Shown: positions 7,101 to 13,931, counted from the stretch's first letter. The stretch: DNA of 13,931 bases from an uncultured Verrucomicrobiota bacterium (GCA_946543025.1 CAMNLN010000066.1:1-13931); one strand, 5' to 3'. A program made the numbers and translations. The notes: a model not told the origin generated them from the sequence alone.

Positions 7101-10100
7101 TGTGGGCGAAGGCGGCGGGCAACCTGGTCGTCCGCATGTGGTACCCGATGCAGGATGGCTTTGCGTATCCGTCGATCGACGACCTCAAGGACTGGCCGGC
7201 GGTCGGCACGTCCGTATCCTGGCTTCCGAAATACGAGGATTCGGAGAGGGATGCTATCGTTGGCGAACCGGCCGCCTGGCTCTGGCGCATCACGTGGCCG
7301 AAGGACGTGCCGGAGATGGAAATCGGCCGTACGCTGACGGTTGCCTCTTCTGGCCTTCCCGAGGTATGGAACGCGAAGTCGGTCGGCGTGGTGTGGCCGG
7401 CGACGAACGTGGAGCAAACGGTGGTCCTCTTCGACCCGACCGTGGCGCAGTCCAGCGGATTCGCGACCACCAATTTCGCGACCGTGACGGAAGCCGTCGC
7501 CGCTCTTGGCATCAAGCAGGGCAAGGGAGGAAACGGCACGCTCAGGAAGGGCAAGTGGACGTTCGACGGTCTTCCGCCCTCCATTTCGTCGCGTTTCTAC
7601 CTCGACACGACGGCGCCCGTGACGAGTTGCCTCAAGCTCGTCGGCGAGCGGGAAGACAACGCCGGCGGCGTCTCGCTTCTGCACGTGAACGTCCTCAACA
7701 ACGAGGAGCGCAGGGTGCTGAGAGGCCTCATGGACAGCACGGCAACCGAAGAGGCCAAGTCGGCCTGGTACGCGGCGATCGACAAGCTTGCGACGACCTG
7801 CGTCGAGCCGAGCAAGCAGAAGGCGAAGACCACGACGGAGGACATCGTCGACTATGAGCCGCGCGACCACTACGCGCTCTTCACGATGGGCGCGACGAAC
7901 TACGTGACGATCATCGAGAACGATTCGACGAACGTGCTGATGAACGTCTCCCCGGGCGACCCGATCCAGATGCACGTCATCAAGGTGGTGCCCAAATACT
8001 TTGTCGGGCGGGTCGTCACGCGAGAGGACCCGTACAACCTCCTCTCGCAGCAGCTCTCTGTCATTTACGCCGAGGCGTTCGCGGGTTCGCCCGAGGACTA
8101 TGTCTTTGAATGGAAGAAATGCTCGCCGCGCGCCGACGGTGTGGTGCCGACCGACTTTGAGGGCGAGTACACGGCGAAGTTCGCGCCGACAAACGGACTC
8201 ACGCGCTTCGTCATCGGCGGGCAGGGCGATACGCTCGCGAACATGGTGAACACCTATTACGCCGTACGTTACCGGGCCAAGGAGAATTCGCCCGCCCACG
8301 CGGTGATGGGCGACGCCTGGTCGGCGTGGACCGATCCGCCCGCGCTTGCGGAAGGGTGGGTACAGCGCGTCCTCAACAACGTGACGCCGTTTACGCAGCG
8401 GATGCGCGACCTTGTCGACAGCGAGGCCGAGACCGCCGTCTCCATGATCCGCCAGGCCGGCGCGCCCTACGAGGGCGACGTGGCGCTCAACCAGGAAAAC
8501 CTCAACGAGGTGGGCCTCATCCAGCTCTACGAGACGCTGCTGAACAAGGCCGAGTCCATGTCCCTCCAGCTCGAGATCAACGACGCGGACGCCAACAAGC
8601 AGCTCCAGCTCGCCGTCGCCCGCCTCGGCGACCTCTACAACCTCCTCGGCGACGAAGCGTTCTCCGACGCGCTCAACCCGACCATCGGCTTCGGTCCGGG
8701 TTCAGGGTTCGGCAGCTCCGTCGACTACGGGGCGCTCTCCTCCGCGCTCTTCTGCTTCGACAACCAGGTGCCGACGCTCTTGGACGAGGAACTGGCGCTT
8801 CTCCGCGGCCGCACGCAGGAGATGGCCCCCTCCACGCATCTTTCGCCGTACTACAACAGGCTCGTGTGGAACTTCACGCGCGGCATGAACGCGGGCGAGG
8901 TCGCCTACGCCATGAACTACGACGTCAGCGGAAACGGCAAGGGCGTGATCGACTATTCGCAGGCGGCCGAGATGTATCCGCAGGGACACGGCGACGCCTA
9001 CGGCCACTACCTCTCCGCGCTCTCCGGCTACTACCGGCTCCTTCGCAACCCGTACTTCTCCTGGGGCAAGCCCGCGATGGGCGAGATGGTGGTGGCGGAC
9101 GCCGTCCTCAACGTCGACTACTACGACGAGGCGCAGTTCGCCAAGACCGCGTACAACGTGGCGAAGACGGCGCTCGAAGTGGTGGACCGCACGGCCCGCA
9201 AGGCGTACCGCGACAACGGCGACACTCCGGGCGCGGGCTACGTCGACAGCAACATGCAGCGGAACTTCGGCTACGGCGAGTGGGCGTCGCGCGGCGGGTT
9301 CGGCGCGCTCTGCAACTGGGCCGTCGGCAACTCCCTGCTCGACGAGAAGCCGCTTGCGGACAACTACTACCGCTTCGCGTTTACGAATGTCGCGGACCAC
9401 ATTCAGACGATCTATGACGACTACGGCTCTATCCGTCCATGGTGGGCGGATAGCGATAAATTCGAAAACGGCGGCACGTGGACGATCGAGTTCCAGGTCG
9501 TTGCCGACAATGCTCCGGCTCCGAACGGCACCGCAAACCTCATGACCTTCCGCGACTGGTTTTCCGGCATCGCCGTAACTCTCGATTCCTCCAACGCCCT
9601 CTCCGTCGTGCACGCGCCGGTGGTGGAGACGTATAAGGAGTTCTGGCACTATGGGGTGGAATACATAAGGGAAGAAATGATCAATAACATCTACACGATG
9701 GATGATCTCTGGACCCTTTTCATGGAGAACGACAGCATGGACGTGCAGATGCGCTTCATCGGCAAAGACCCGCCGAGATCGTTCCCGGATGGTTTTGTCA
9801 TTACCGACGCGATCGGGTGGCCGTCCACAAACAACATCCCGGAATTCGAAGGTTGGATTCTGGACGAGGAAAGTGTCTGGGGATTTCGGCACGACCAACA
9901 GGACTGGAAACTCGATATGTCCAATGCGGAGACTGTAGAACTCGGACAAATCCCGTCCGGCGAGTCCGTGCTGGTTGCGATCCGCAGTTCGGGCGGGCGT
10001 CCGACCCTTACCGCGTTTAGCGCATCGGGGGCAAAGCTCATCGAGCAGGAACTTCCGTTTGACATGGGCATCGACCAGGACTACATTGCGCAGATCGTCT

Positions 10101-12844
10101 TCGATCTTGGCGGCGGATTCATCGGCGAAATCGGCGAATTCCGCGCATGGAACGGCGTCCGCCGATCAGACGAGGAGCTTCTTTCGACGCGTGATTTCGC
10201 AAACCCGATGGCAGAAGGACTCACGTGCTACTTGAGGACGATTTCGAAGGACGACTCCGTCGCGTACCTGATCGACGAGAAGAAGAAATCCGACTTCAGC
10301 AAGTGGAAAGTCGTAGGCGGCAAGTGGATCGATCCGACCGTGAGCGGCATTAACATCGCCTTCACGGACGAAGGCCTCAAGCGCATCGACCGAACGACCG
10401 TTCCGGAACTTGCTTCGCTCGCAAGCATCGCTTCGCAGATCCAGAAGAAGGTCGACCAGATGGACGCCGGGTTCAACCCGCTCGGACTCTCCGCCGGCGC
10501 GATCCCGTTCGACATCACCCCCCTCGGCATGGAGGACGGCACCGCCACGCACTTCGAACAGATACGTGGCCGCGCCGGGACAGCGCTTGCGAACGCCAAG
10601 GCGGCGCTCGACAAGGCGCAGGAGAGCGCGAACCGCATGAGGATGCTCCAAGATGCCGCAGTCGACAAGGAGTCCTCGCTTGAATCCGAGGAACTTGCGT
10701 TCAAGAATCGCCTGATCGAATACTTCGGCTATCCCTACGCGGGCGACATCGGGCCTTCCGGTACCTACCCGCAGGGTTACGACGGACCAGACCTCTACCA
10801 CTACGCCTGGATGGATCCTCACGACTTCGGTTTTGACAGTGAACCCGATAACACAGTCGAGGTGTCCGTAGAAATGAAGGTGGATCCGTGGGGCGGCGCC
10901 GACAGCCTCTACGCGCCTGCGAATCCGACGGAATCGACGATGGGATACCATACTTTCACCTTTGAATTGAGCGCAAACGGAATGATCCTCAAGCCGTCCA
11001 CGGTCACCGGCAAGCGCCTTGCGCAGGGGAAGATACAGGATGCGCTTGCATCGTTTATCATCGCATACGCGGGCCTTGACAACTCGATAAAGAATTATGG
11101 TGATGCACTTGACGATTACGATAAGGCCATCGCCCACACGAGGGCCGTAACCGGCCTTCTTGCCGTGAAGGAAACGATTGAACTGGAGTCAATTGTGTTT
11201 GAAAGCGTCCTTGCAGGAAAAAAAGCTGGGCTCGAAGCGTTTGTCACAACGTTGGAGGCCGTTGACGGAAAAACAGAGGAGACGGCAACTAAAATCAAGG
11301 AGGCATTTCCGAAAGTCATGGGTGCTGGCATGACCGTGAACACAGATCCAAGTTCCATCGCCGCAGCAACTGTCAATACTCCGGTTGCAGCGGCAAGAAA
11401 CGCATTCTTGACAAGCATCGTCGCGGCCAAGAACCAGATATCCGTAATAGACGCTTTATCTGTCCTCTTCGCCTTGCCGCAGAAAACATTCGCGCTCATT
11501 GAGGAAATCACGAAGGATCGGATGGAAGAGGCCGAAAAACTCGGCGAGGCCGTATCGGCTCTTGACAAGGCGGGTGACGAGGTCTTGTCCGCGTTCCGCA
11601 ACCTCCAGGTCGCGCAGGCGGCCGTCGAGACCGTCGTCGCGGAGGCGCAGCGCATCATCGACGAGCGCACGCTCGTGCGTCAGCATGCGGTCGATTCGTT
11701 CACGCAGGCGCGCTACGGCGAGATGTTCTTCCGCATCCAGCGCGACAACGCGCTCTCGCGCTACTCCACGATGTTCGACCTTGCGCAGAAGTATACCTAC
11801 CTCGCGGCGCAGGCGTACGACTACGAGACGGGACTTCTCTCGTCCGATTCCTCGAGCGGCGAGAAGTTCATCTCCCGCATCGTGGGCGCGCGCACGCTCG
11901 GCGAATTCGATGGAAACGGCAACCCGATCGCCGCCACCGGCGCGGTGAAGGGCGACGGCGGCCTTGCGGACATCCTCGCGGAGATGGACGCCAACTGGCT
12001 TGTCCTCAAGCCGCGGCTCGGCATCAACAACCCGCAACCGTATGCGACATGGTTCTCGCTCCGCCACGACCTCTTCCGAATATTCGACGGTTCTGACGGC
12101 GACAAGCAGTGGAAGACCGAGCTGAGAAAGCATGTCGTGGACGACCTCAACAGCGTTCCCGAATTCCGCCGCTACTGCCAGCCGCTCTCCGGCTCGACGG
12201 CGGCGAAGGAGCCGGGCCTCGTGATCCCGTTCTCGTCGGCAATCGCGCATGGCTACAACTTCTTCGGCCAGCCTCTCACGAGCGGTGACTCCGCGCTTGA
12301 CGCCACATACTACGCCACGCACATCGCGTCGGCGGGCGTCCACTTCGAGAACTACGACAGGAAGGTGTTCGCGAATACGCCAGTCGCCTACCTCGTTCCT
12401 GTCGGAGAGGACCGGATGAGGGCTGTGGGAGACCAGGATACCGTGCTCTCGTGGAAGGTCGTCGACCAGACGATCCCCGCACCGTTCGCGATCGGCTCCA
12501 CGAAGCTGGACGATCCCGACTGGGCACCGCTCTTGGACGGCAACACCGGCGGCAACGACGTGGGCGCGCGCATCCGCAAGCATCCGTCGTTCCGCGCCTA
12601 CTACGGCGCGAAGGACGAGGAACCCGGCGACGACAGCCTGGACTGTACGCGTCTGATCGGCCGCAGCGCGTGGAACACGAAGTGGCTCCTAATCATACCC
12701 GCCGGCTCGATGAACTCTGATCGCGAGGCCGCGATCGCCGCGTTCATCGGCGGCGTCGACCAGAACCGTGACGGCAGGCTCGAGTACGAGGGCGTGAACG
12801 ACATCAAGATCGGACTCAAGACCTATTCCGCAAGCGGGAATTGA
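4187..12844 (+). CDS. Giant secreted LamG protein with TcA-like helical C-terminal region (2885 aa)
   Basis: The frame is uninterrupted for 8.66 kb and starts with a Sec signal (MMKRKRYLSIVALALPFAAA, cut near AFGAA). Residues about 25-590 are beta-rich without recognised domain. Residues 601-798 read as a LamG / concanavalin A-like lectin domain, from ALSLDGVD through GTLAFWVKI to GEVSFWSNPL and LYSFRED. Residues about 1030-1730 are a mixed region with WPKDVPEMEIGRTLT, HVIKVVPKYF and PQGHGDAYGHYLSALSGYYR. Residues 1752-2017 resemble a second LamG (WTIEFQV, GEIGEFRAWNGVRRSDEEL). From 2067 it turns helical, with FGYPYAGDIGPSGTYPQGYD near 2180. Residues 2282-2551 are coiled-coil-like and include SFTQARYGEMFF and YSTMFDLAQKYTYLAAQAYD, which resemble the C-terminal region of Tc-toxin TcA subunits. 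The C-terminus is beta-rich (TPVAYLVPVGEDRMR, RLIGRSAWNTKWLLIIP, KIGLKTYSASGN). From memory, similar giant proteins occur in planctomycetes and other environmental bacteria without a known role. The Tc link and function are inference; secretion and LamG are better supported. Confidence 0.88.
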   Translation: MMKRKRYLSIVALALPFAAAFGAAARFSLGIPGAPEICTDLDKNDWLAANSAYAAMSVVTPGTNAMSAVTVAGMPKVKLSAAEAGFVLERTKPEYYLGDRINPPGGVDWPATYERFLADNAASTNSTLAFLFDPVGEAVYVAAGGTLPFTWVLANGDDLPMSYIVASSCQGRPRRIYWTDEPYNAPSIDLSGKFVKFFGAEKILDLTYSSPTVENGPTNVTKGLYIDTTTHMLNAVGGIEGQVVMAYYDTGTYEHLLHVQAVEVCRPQVNVLRGEIGRALKPDGRGYDTSGLRARPTVVSVSDNRGDYLYQHRGQYSYSPKDGFVYPLRPTVDCRWNAEVYWMETDEMEVQWPFELDHYECDWPKDTTVFVRGDVNGDYGRPVYVPTDYSASLMSYQEPEGHARAPTADGTFTAVGEGYSLLRLASDDNIWFVPIHSISRSNTNYFTLAESEVTVGSELRFRDGASEGTTAGFSPVCDPASPGSIYEATSARIWNPNLYVPARPDSGDSSSVDPTSMVDSGGDTNTYDSVIYAVTANAQNPRIEVWWNTTIQAEDMPTPITIPTLPQVYSVRWPKSWEAPDIVIASQLGGAGESYFTHNRALSLDGVDSTAKLDSRPYFSNQGGTLAFWVKIEPQFSGTGNASLLTLQPAGNTAIAMRLDLCKYPSNESPSLVLRMGSETQSSVLSEDLFGEEMGGWFPVAISFKSGSARVFIGRHGHDMLVPFSFDPLLRGTVNATIGAVTINDVAVEARAGVSVGEVSFWSNPLEDVSGMDVAAVALRPKLGTENGITGLYSFREDDSVVGTGSEQRYAFTERVLGIRCSAENCSQVAKGPPLLDTAVIDADASFTPRVYVQNDREKDAYNPNEEHGFVRAGSGGYVAWALRTDLNNFPKATSEPGVLVEYVKDGRKAMRWFNVVVTSEIYPELAADCVAGKAIPGPHPLDFFDDPWREETKWDNHSATSPAHRDRKGQLWAKAAGNLVVRMWYPMQDGFAYPSIDDLKDWPAVGTSVSWLPKYEDSERDAIVGEPAAWLWRITWPKDVPEMEIGRTLTVASSGLPEVWNAKSVGVVWPATNVEQTVVLFDPTVAQSSGFATTNFATVTEAVAALGIKQGKGGNGTLRKGKWTFDGLPPSISSRFYLDTTAPVTSCLKLVGEREDNAGGVSLLHVNVLNNEERRVLRGLMDSTATEEAKSAWYAAIDKLATTCVEPSKQKAKTTTEDIVDYEPRDHYALFTMGATNYVTIIENDSTNVLMNVSPGDPIQMHVIKVVPKYFVGRVVTREDPYNLLSQQLSVIYAEAFAGSPEDYVFEWKKCSPRADGVVPTDFEGEYTAKFAPTNGLTRFVIGGQGDTLANMVNTYYAVRYRAKENSPAHAVMGDAWSAWTDPPALAEGWVQRVLNNVTPFTQRMRDLVDSEAETAVSMIRQAGAPYEGDVALNQENLNEVGLIQLYETLLNKAESMSLQLEINDADANKQLQLAVARLGDLYNLLGDEAFSDALNPTIGFGPGSGFGSSVDYGALSSALFCFDNQVPTLLDEELALLRGRTQEMAPSTHLSPYYNRLVWNFTRGMNAGEVAYAMNYDVSGNGKGVIDYSQAAEMYPQGHGDAYGHYLSALSGYYRLLRNPYFSWGKPAMGEMVVADAVLNVDYYDEAQFAKTAYNVAKTALEVVDRTARKAYRDNGDTPGAGYVDSNMQRNFGYGEWASRGGFGALCNWAVGNSLLDEKPLADNYYRFAFTNVADHIQTIYDDYGSIRPWWADSDKFENGGTWTIEFQVVADNAPAPNGTANLMTFRDWFSGIAVTLDSSNALSVVHAPVVETYKEFWHYGVEYIREEMINNIYTMDDLWTLFMENDSMDVQMRFIGKDPPRSFPDGFVITDAIGWPSTNNIPEFEGWILDEESVWGFRHDQQDWKLDMSNAETVELGQIPSGESVLVAIRSSGGRPTLTAFSASGAKLIEQELPFDMGIDQDYIAQIVFDLGGGFIGEIGEFRAWNGVRRSDEELLSTRDFANPMAEGLTCYLRTISKDDSVAYLIDEKKKSDFSKWKVVGGKWIDPTVSGINIAFTDEGLKRIDRTTVPELASLASIASQIQKKVDQMDAGFNPLGLSAGAIPFDITPLGMEDGTATHFEQIRGRAGTALANAKAALDKAQESANRMRMLQDAAVDKESSLESEELAFKNRLIEYFGYPYAGDIGPSGTYPQGYDGPDLYHYAWMDPHDFGFDSEPDNTVEVSVEMKVDPWGGADSLYAPANPTESTMGYHTFTFELSANGMILKPSTVTGKRLAQGKIQDALASFIIAYAGLDNSIKNYGDALDDYDKAIAHTRAVTGLLAVKETIELESIVFESVLAGKKAGLEAFVTTLEAVDGKTEETATKIKEAFPKVMGAGMTVNTDPSSIAAATVNTPVAAARNAFLTSIVAAKNQISVIDALSVLFALPQKTFALIEEITKDRMEEAEKLGEAVSALDKAGDEVLSAFRNLQVAQAAVETVVAEAQRIIDERTLVRQHAVDSFTQARYGEMFFRIQRDNALSRYSTMFDLAQKYTYLAAQAYDYETGLLSSDSSSGEKFISRIVGARTLGEFDGNGNPIAATGAVKGDGGLADILAEMDANWLVLKPRLGINNPQPYATWFSLRHDLFRIFDGSDGDKQWKTELRKHVVDDLNSVPEFRRYCQPLSGSTAAKEPGLVIPFSSAIAHGYNFFGQPLTSGDSALDATYYATHIASAGVHFENYDRKVFANTPVAYLVPVGEDRMRAVGDQDTVLSWKVVDQTIPAPFAIGSTKLDDPDWAPLLDGNTGGNDVGARIRKHPSFRAYYGAKDEEPGDDSLDCTRLIGRSAWNTKWLLIIPAGSMNSDREAAIAAFIGGVDQNRDGRLEYEGVNDIKIGLKTYSASGN
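5987..6580 (+). other. LamG / ConA-like lectin domain 1 of the giant protein
   Basis: Residues 601-798 show the usual LamG landmarks in order: an opening ALSLDG strand, FSNQGGTLAFWVKI (the 'sxsfWvk' strand), GGWFPVAISFKSG (the 'W+hvA' strand), ARVFIGRHGH, and a closing VSVGEVSFWSNPLEDV followed by LYSFRED. Such domains bind glycans or act as structural beta-sandwiches. Binding residues cannot be judged from sequence alone. Confidence 0.75.
9440..10237 (+). other. Probable second LamG-like module, apparently inserted
   Basis: Residues 1752-2017 start with GGTWTIEFQVVADN and end with IGEIGEFRAWNGVRRSDEEL and GLTCYLR, matching the first and last strands of LamG folds. The middle is long for one LamG. 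It lies between two segments of the helical/mixed core (GGFGALCNWAVGNSLL before it and RIDRTTVPEL after it), and it is clearly AT-richer than its flanks. This suggests a module inserted into an older core. Confidence 0.5.
11030..11839 (+). other. Helical, coiled-coil-like region with TcA-like end
   Basis: Residues 2282-2551 are almost entirely helix-forming, rich in Ala, Glu, Lys and Leu, with heptad-like spacing (for example DALDDYDKAIAHTRAV and DRMEEAEKLGEAVSALDKA). The last 48 residues (2504-2551) follow the pattern F-T-x-x-R-[YF]-x-E ... L-S-x-Y ... F-D-L-A ... A-x-x-A-Y-x-Y-E. I associate this pattern with the C-terminal helical part of TcA (TcdA-type) toxin subunits. The similarity is judged by eye only. 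Confidence 0.45.
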
Positions 12845-12980
12845 AGAATGATAAATCTCAATGAAGAATTGTGACGAGAGGATGTGACGATGAAACACGA
12901 CGAGACACCCCGGACAACTGGATTTTCAAGAATGAGGAATCCCATTTGTTCTTCATTCCTCATACTTCATTTTTCATTCG
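12842..12980. repeat. AT-rich palindromic patch at the gene 4/gene 5 junction
   Basis: A patch much richer in A/T than its surroundings contains repeated TGAAGAAT / ATGAAGAATT words (12842-12870). Downstream is an inverted repeat ATGAGGAAT (12932-12940) / ATTCCTCAT (12955-12963) with a 14-nt loop, followed by TTCATT words (12966-12979). The reverse complement of the second part resembles the first. This could be a remnant of a small dispersed palindromic element. Part of it is translated as the signal peptide of the last gene. Confidence 0.4.
12876..12892 (+). promoter_or_regulatory. Ribosome binding site deciding the start of the last gene
   Basis: GAGAGGA at 12876-12882 is 7 nt from ATG 12890 but only 1 nt from the in-frame GTG at 12884, so ATG 12890 is the better start. 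A third in-frame candidate, ATG 12932, has no convincing binding site but would give a more typical signal peptide. Confidence 0.6.
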
Positions 12981-13834
12981 CGATCTCGCTTGCTCTCGCG
13001 CCCCGCGCGGCACGGGCGGCGAATCCCGCCGCAGTGCCCGCACAGGCCGTGACTCCCTGCACCTACGTGGGAAGGCTGATGGACGCGGAGCATGTGGGCT
13101 TCGACGCGAACCGGGTGGCGGAAATCGCGGCGTACGACGCCTCCTCCGATAAGCTGGTGGCCACGAGCAAGACATTCTACAAGGCCGATTCAAAGCGAAA
13201 CTACGCGTTGAGAATCCCCATGGCGTCGAAATCGGTGGACGGCGTGCTCGCGCCCGGATCGACGGTGCGGATTGAGGTGACGGAGCCCAACGGCATGGTC
13301 TGGGACGGGCTCGTCGTCGACAACGACGCGAAGATCGGTGGAGCAGGGTCTGTGAAGGAGGTGGACATCGTCCTCGCGTACTGTACGAACGACTATGGTA
13401 TCGACGACTATCTTCTCGATGACCTTCGTAGGATGTGGAGGAACAGCGCGTACTACGTAGAGGGCGAAACGTTCGATCCGCGGAAGGACTACGACGGCGA
13501 CGGCATGTCGACCATCGGCGAGGCGCTTTCGGGCACCAATCCCTTCGATCCGAACGACTGCCTGTCCATCGTGTCGTTCCGGCGTGCGGGCCAGGATGTC
13601 GGCGCGAAGGACGTCCTGTCCTTCGAATGCCGTTCCGGGCGGTCCTATCATCTCGAGGTCACCGACTCGCTGGAGAATCCCAATTGGCAGCCCAAGGAGT
13701 TCGCGCGGGACGAAAACGGAACGCCGATCAACTACATCAACGTTCCGGCCAACGGTTCCGGAGAAGAGACGCCCACGGTCTATCTCCTTCCGCAGACCGG
13801 CCCGAAGGCGTTCTTCCGTGTCAGGGCCGACTAG
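12890..13834 (+). CDS. Secreted protein with calcium-type D-x-D-x-DG repeat (314 aa)
   Basis: Start ATG at 12890 is chosen for its GAGAGGA site. The N-terminus is unusual: about 20 polar residues come before a hydrophobic core (SSFLILHFSFAISLAL) and an ARAA cut site near residue 43, so the signal peptide is long unless translation starts at Met 12932. The mature protein begins with a beta-sandwich-like domain (CTYVGRLMDAEHVGFDANRV, then VAEIAAYDASSDKLVATSK). Near residues 200-223 is DYDGDGMSTIGEALSGTNPF, a thrombospondin type 3 / dockerin-like Ca-binding pattern with Asp at positions 1, 3 and 5 and a trailing Glu. The last 90 residues (VLSFECRSGRSYHLEVTDSL to KAFFRVRAD) follow a C-terminal beta-domain common in Verrucomicrobia and Planctomycetes secreted proteins. 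There is no catalytic motif. It is 45 nt after the giant gene and closes the operon, so a partner or cell-surface-retention role is plausible but inferred. Confidence 0.82.
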   Translation: MKHDETPRTTGFSRMRNPICSSFLILHFSFAISLALAPRAARAANPAAVPAQAVTPCTYVGRLMDAEHVGFDANRVAEIAAYDASSDKLVATSKTFYKADSKRNYALRIPMASKSVDGVLAPGSTVRIEVTEPNGMVWDGLVVDNDAKIGGAGSVKEVDIVLAYCTNDYGIDDYLLDDLRRMWRNSAYYVEGETFDPRKDYDGDGMSTIGEALSGTNPFDPNDCLSIVSFRRAGQDVGAKDVLSFECRSGRSYHLEVTDSLENPNWQPKEFARDENGTPINYINVPANGSGEETPTVYLLPQTGPKAFFRVRAD

Positions 13835-13931
13835 TTTTCCCGAAGGACGTGAGACGTAGGACATCTTACGGCCTTACGAACTTGATATATCAGGTTGTGC
13901 GGATCGGCGTACGGTTTGCTATGCTCTTCTT
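13835..13931 (+). promoter_or_regulatory. Intergenic tail with possible terminator hairpin and promoter
   Basis: No gene is visible after the stop at 13832-13834. CGTAGG pairs imperfectly with CTTACG across ACAT near 13855-13870. This is a weak hairpin without a clear U tract, so termination is doubtful. Near the edge, TTGTGC (13895-13900) and TATGCT (13920-13925) could be a promoter with a long 19-nt spacer and an extended TGC before the -10. It would serve a + strand gene beyond the window. Confidence 0.3.

Noticed and set aside
4187..12844. A true Tc toxin locus
   Set aside because: No TcB/TcC-type Rhs-repeat gene is present, the N-terminal half lacks recognisable TcA modules, and the protein has a Sec signal. 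Only the C-terminal resemblance is kept, as a hypothesis.
13884..13891. Palindrome GATATATC as an operator
   Set aside because: It is only 8 nt long and AT-rich, so it is expected by chance, and no repressor gene is nearby.
1..13931. CRISPR array, tRNA, rRNA, IS element or riboswitch
   Set aside because: Intergenic space is under 140 nt everywhere. I saw no regularly spaced repeats, transposase, clover-leaf sequence or long structured leader.

Overview
The window looks chromosomal and comes from a bacterium of moderately high GC content. It is most likely a member of the PVC superphylum, in the Kiritimatiellota / Lentisphaerota / Verrucomicrobiota neighbourhood. The assignment is by inference. 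It rests on tandem Sec-secreted proteins with phage-tail-collar domains, on a giant LamG-containing secreted protein, and on a small secreted protein that combines a D-x-D-x-DG calcium-type repeat with a C-terminal beta-domain (pattern 'L-S-F-x-C-x-x-G-R-S-Y-x-L-E-V-T-D-S-L ... F-F-R-V') common in that group. There is no rRNA or other taxonomic marker to settle it.

Layout, all on the + strand. Positions 1-140 hold the last 45 codons of an upstream gene, possibly an HD-domain dGTPase-like protein. A hairpin with A/T tracts at 143-178 probably terminates it, and a good extended -10 promoter candidate follows at 190-218. Then come five genes packed head to tail: a 622-aa secreted protein of an unnamed family (277-2145); two paralogous secreted tail-collar proteins of 323 and 333 aa (2196-3167 and 3189-4190); a 2885-aa secreted protein (4187-12844) whose start overlaps the stop of its neighbour; and a 314-aa secreted protein (12890-13834). 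Gaps between the five are 50 nt, 21 nt, a 4-nt overlap and 45 nt, so one transcript is likely. The last 97 nt hold no gene. They contain a possible second promoter that resembles the first one and would drive a gene beyond the window.

Every protein of the five-gene set begins with a signal peptide, and none has an enzyme motif, transmembrane anchor or phage capsid/sheath/baseplate signature that I can see. The set is therefore best read as a co-expressed extracellular or cell-surface assembly. It has two fibre-like proteins with trimer-tip HxH motifs, a giant protein with lectin-like (LamG) modules and a long helical C-terminal region reminiscent of the TcA component of Tc toxins, a second large beta-rich protein, and a small calcium-repeat protein. 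The function is unknown. Adhesion to a polymer or host surface, predation, or a toxin-like delivery device are all open.

The giant gene is a compositional mosaic. Long stretches of about 65-70% GC with C/G-ending codons hold the apparently conserved core. They are interrupted by markedly AT-richer stretches (one 60-nt stretch at about 37% by hand count) that coincide with an extra LamG-like module and with a variable part of the helical region.
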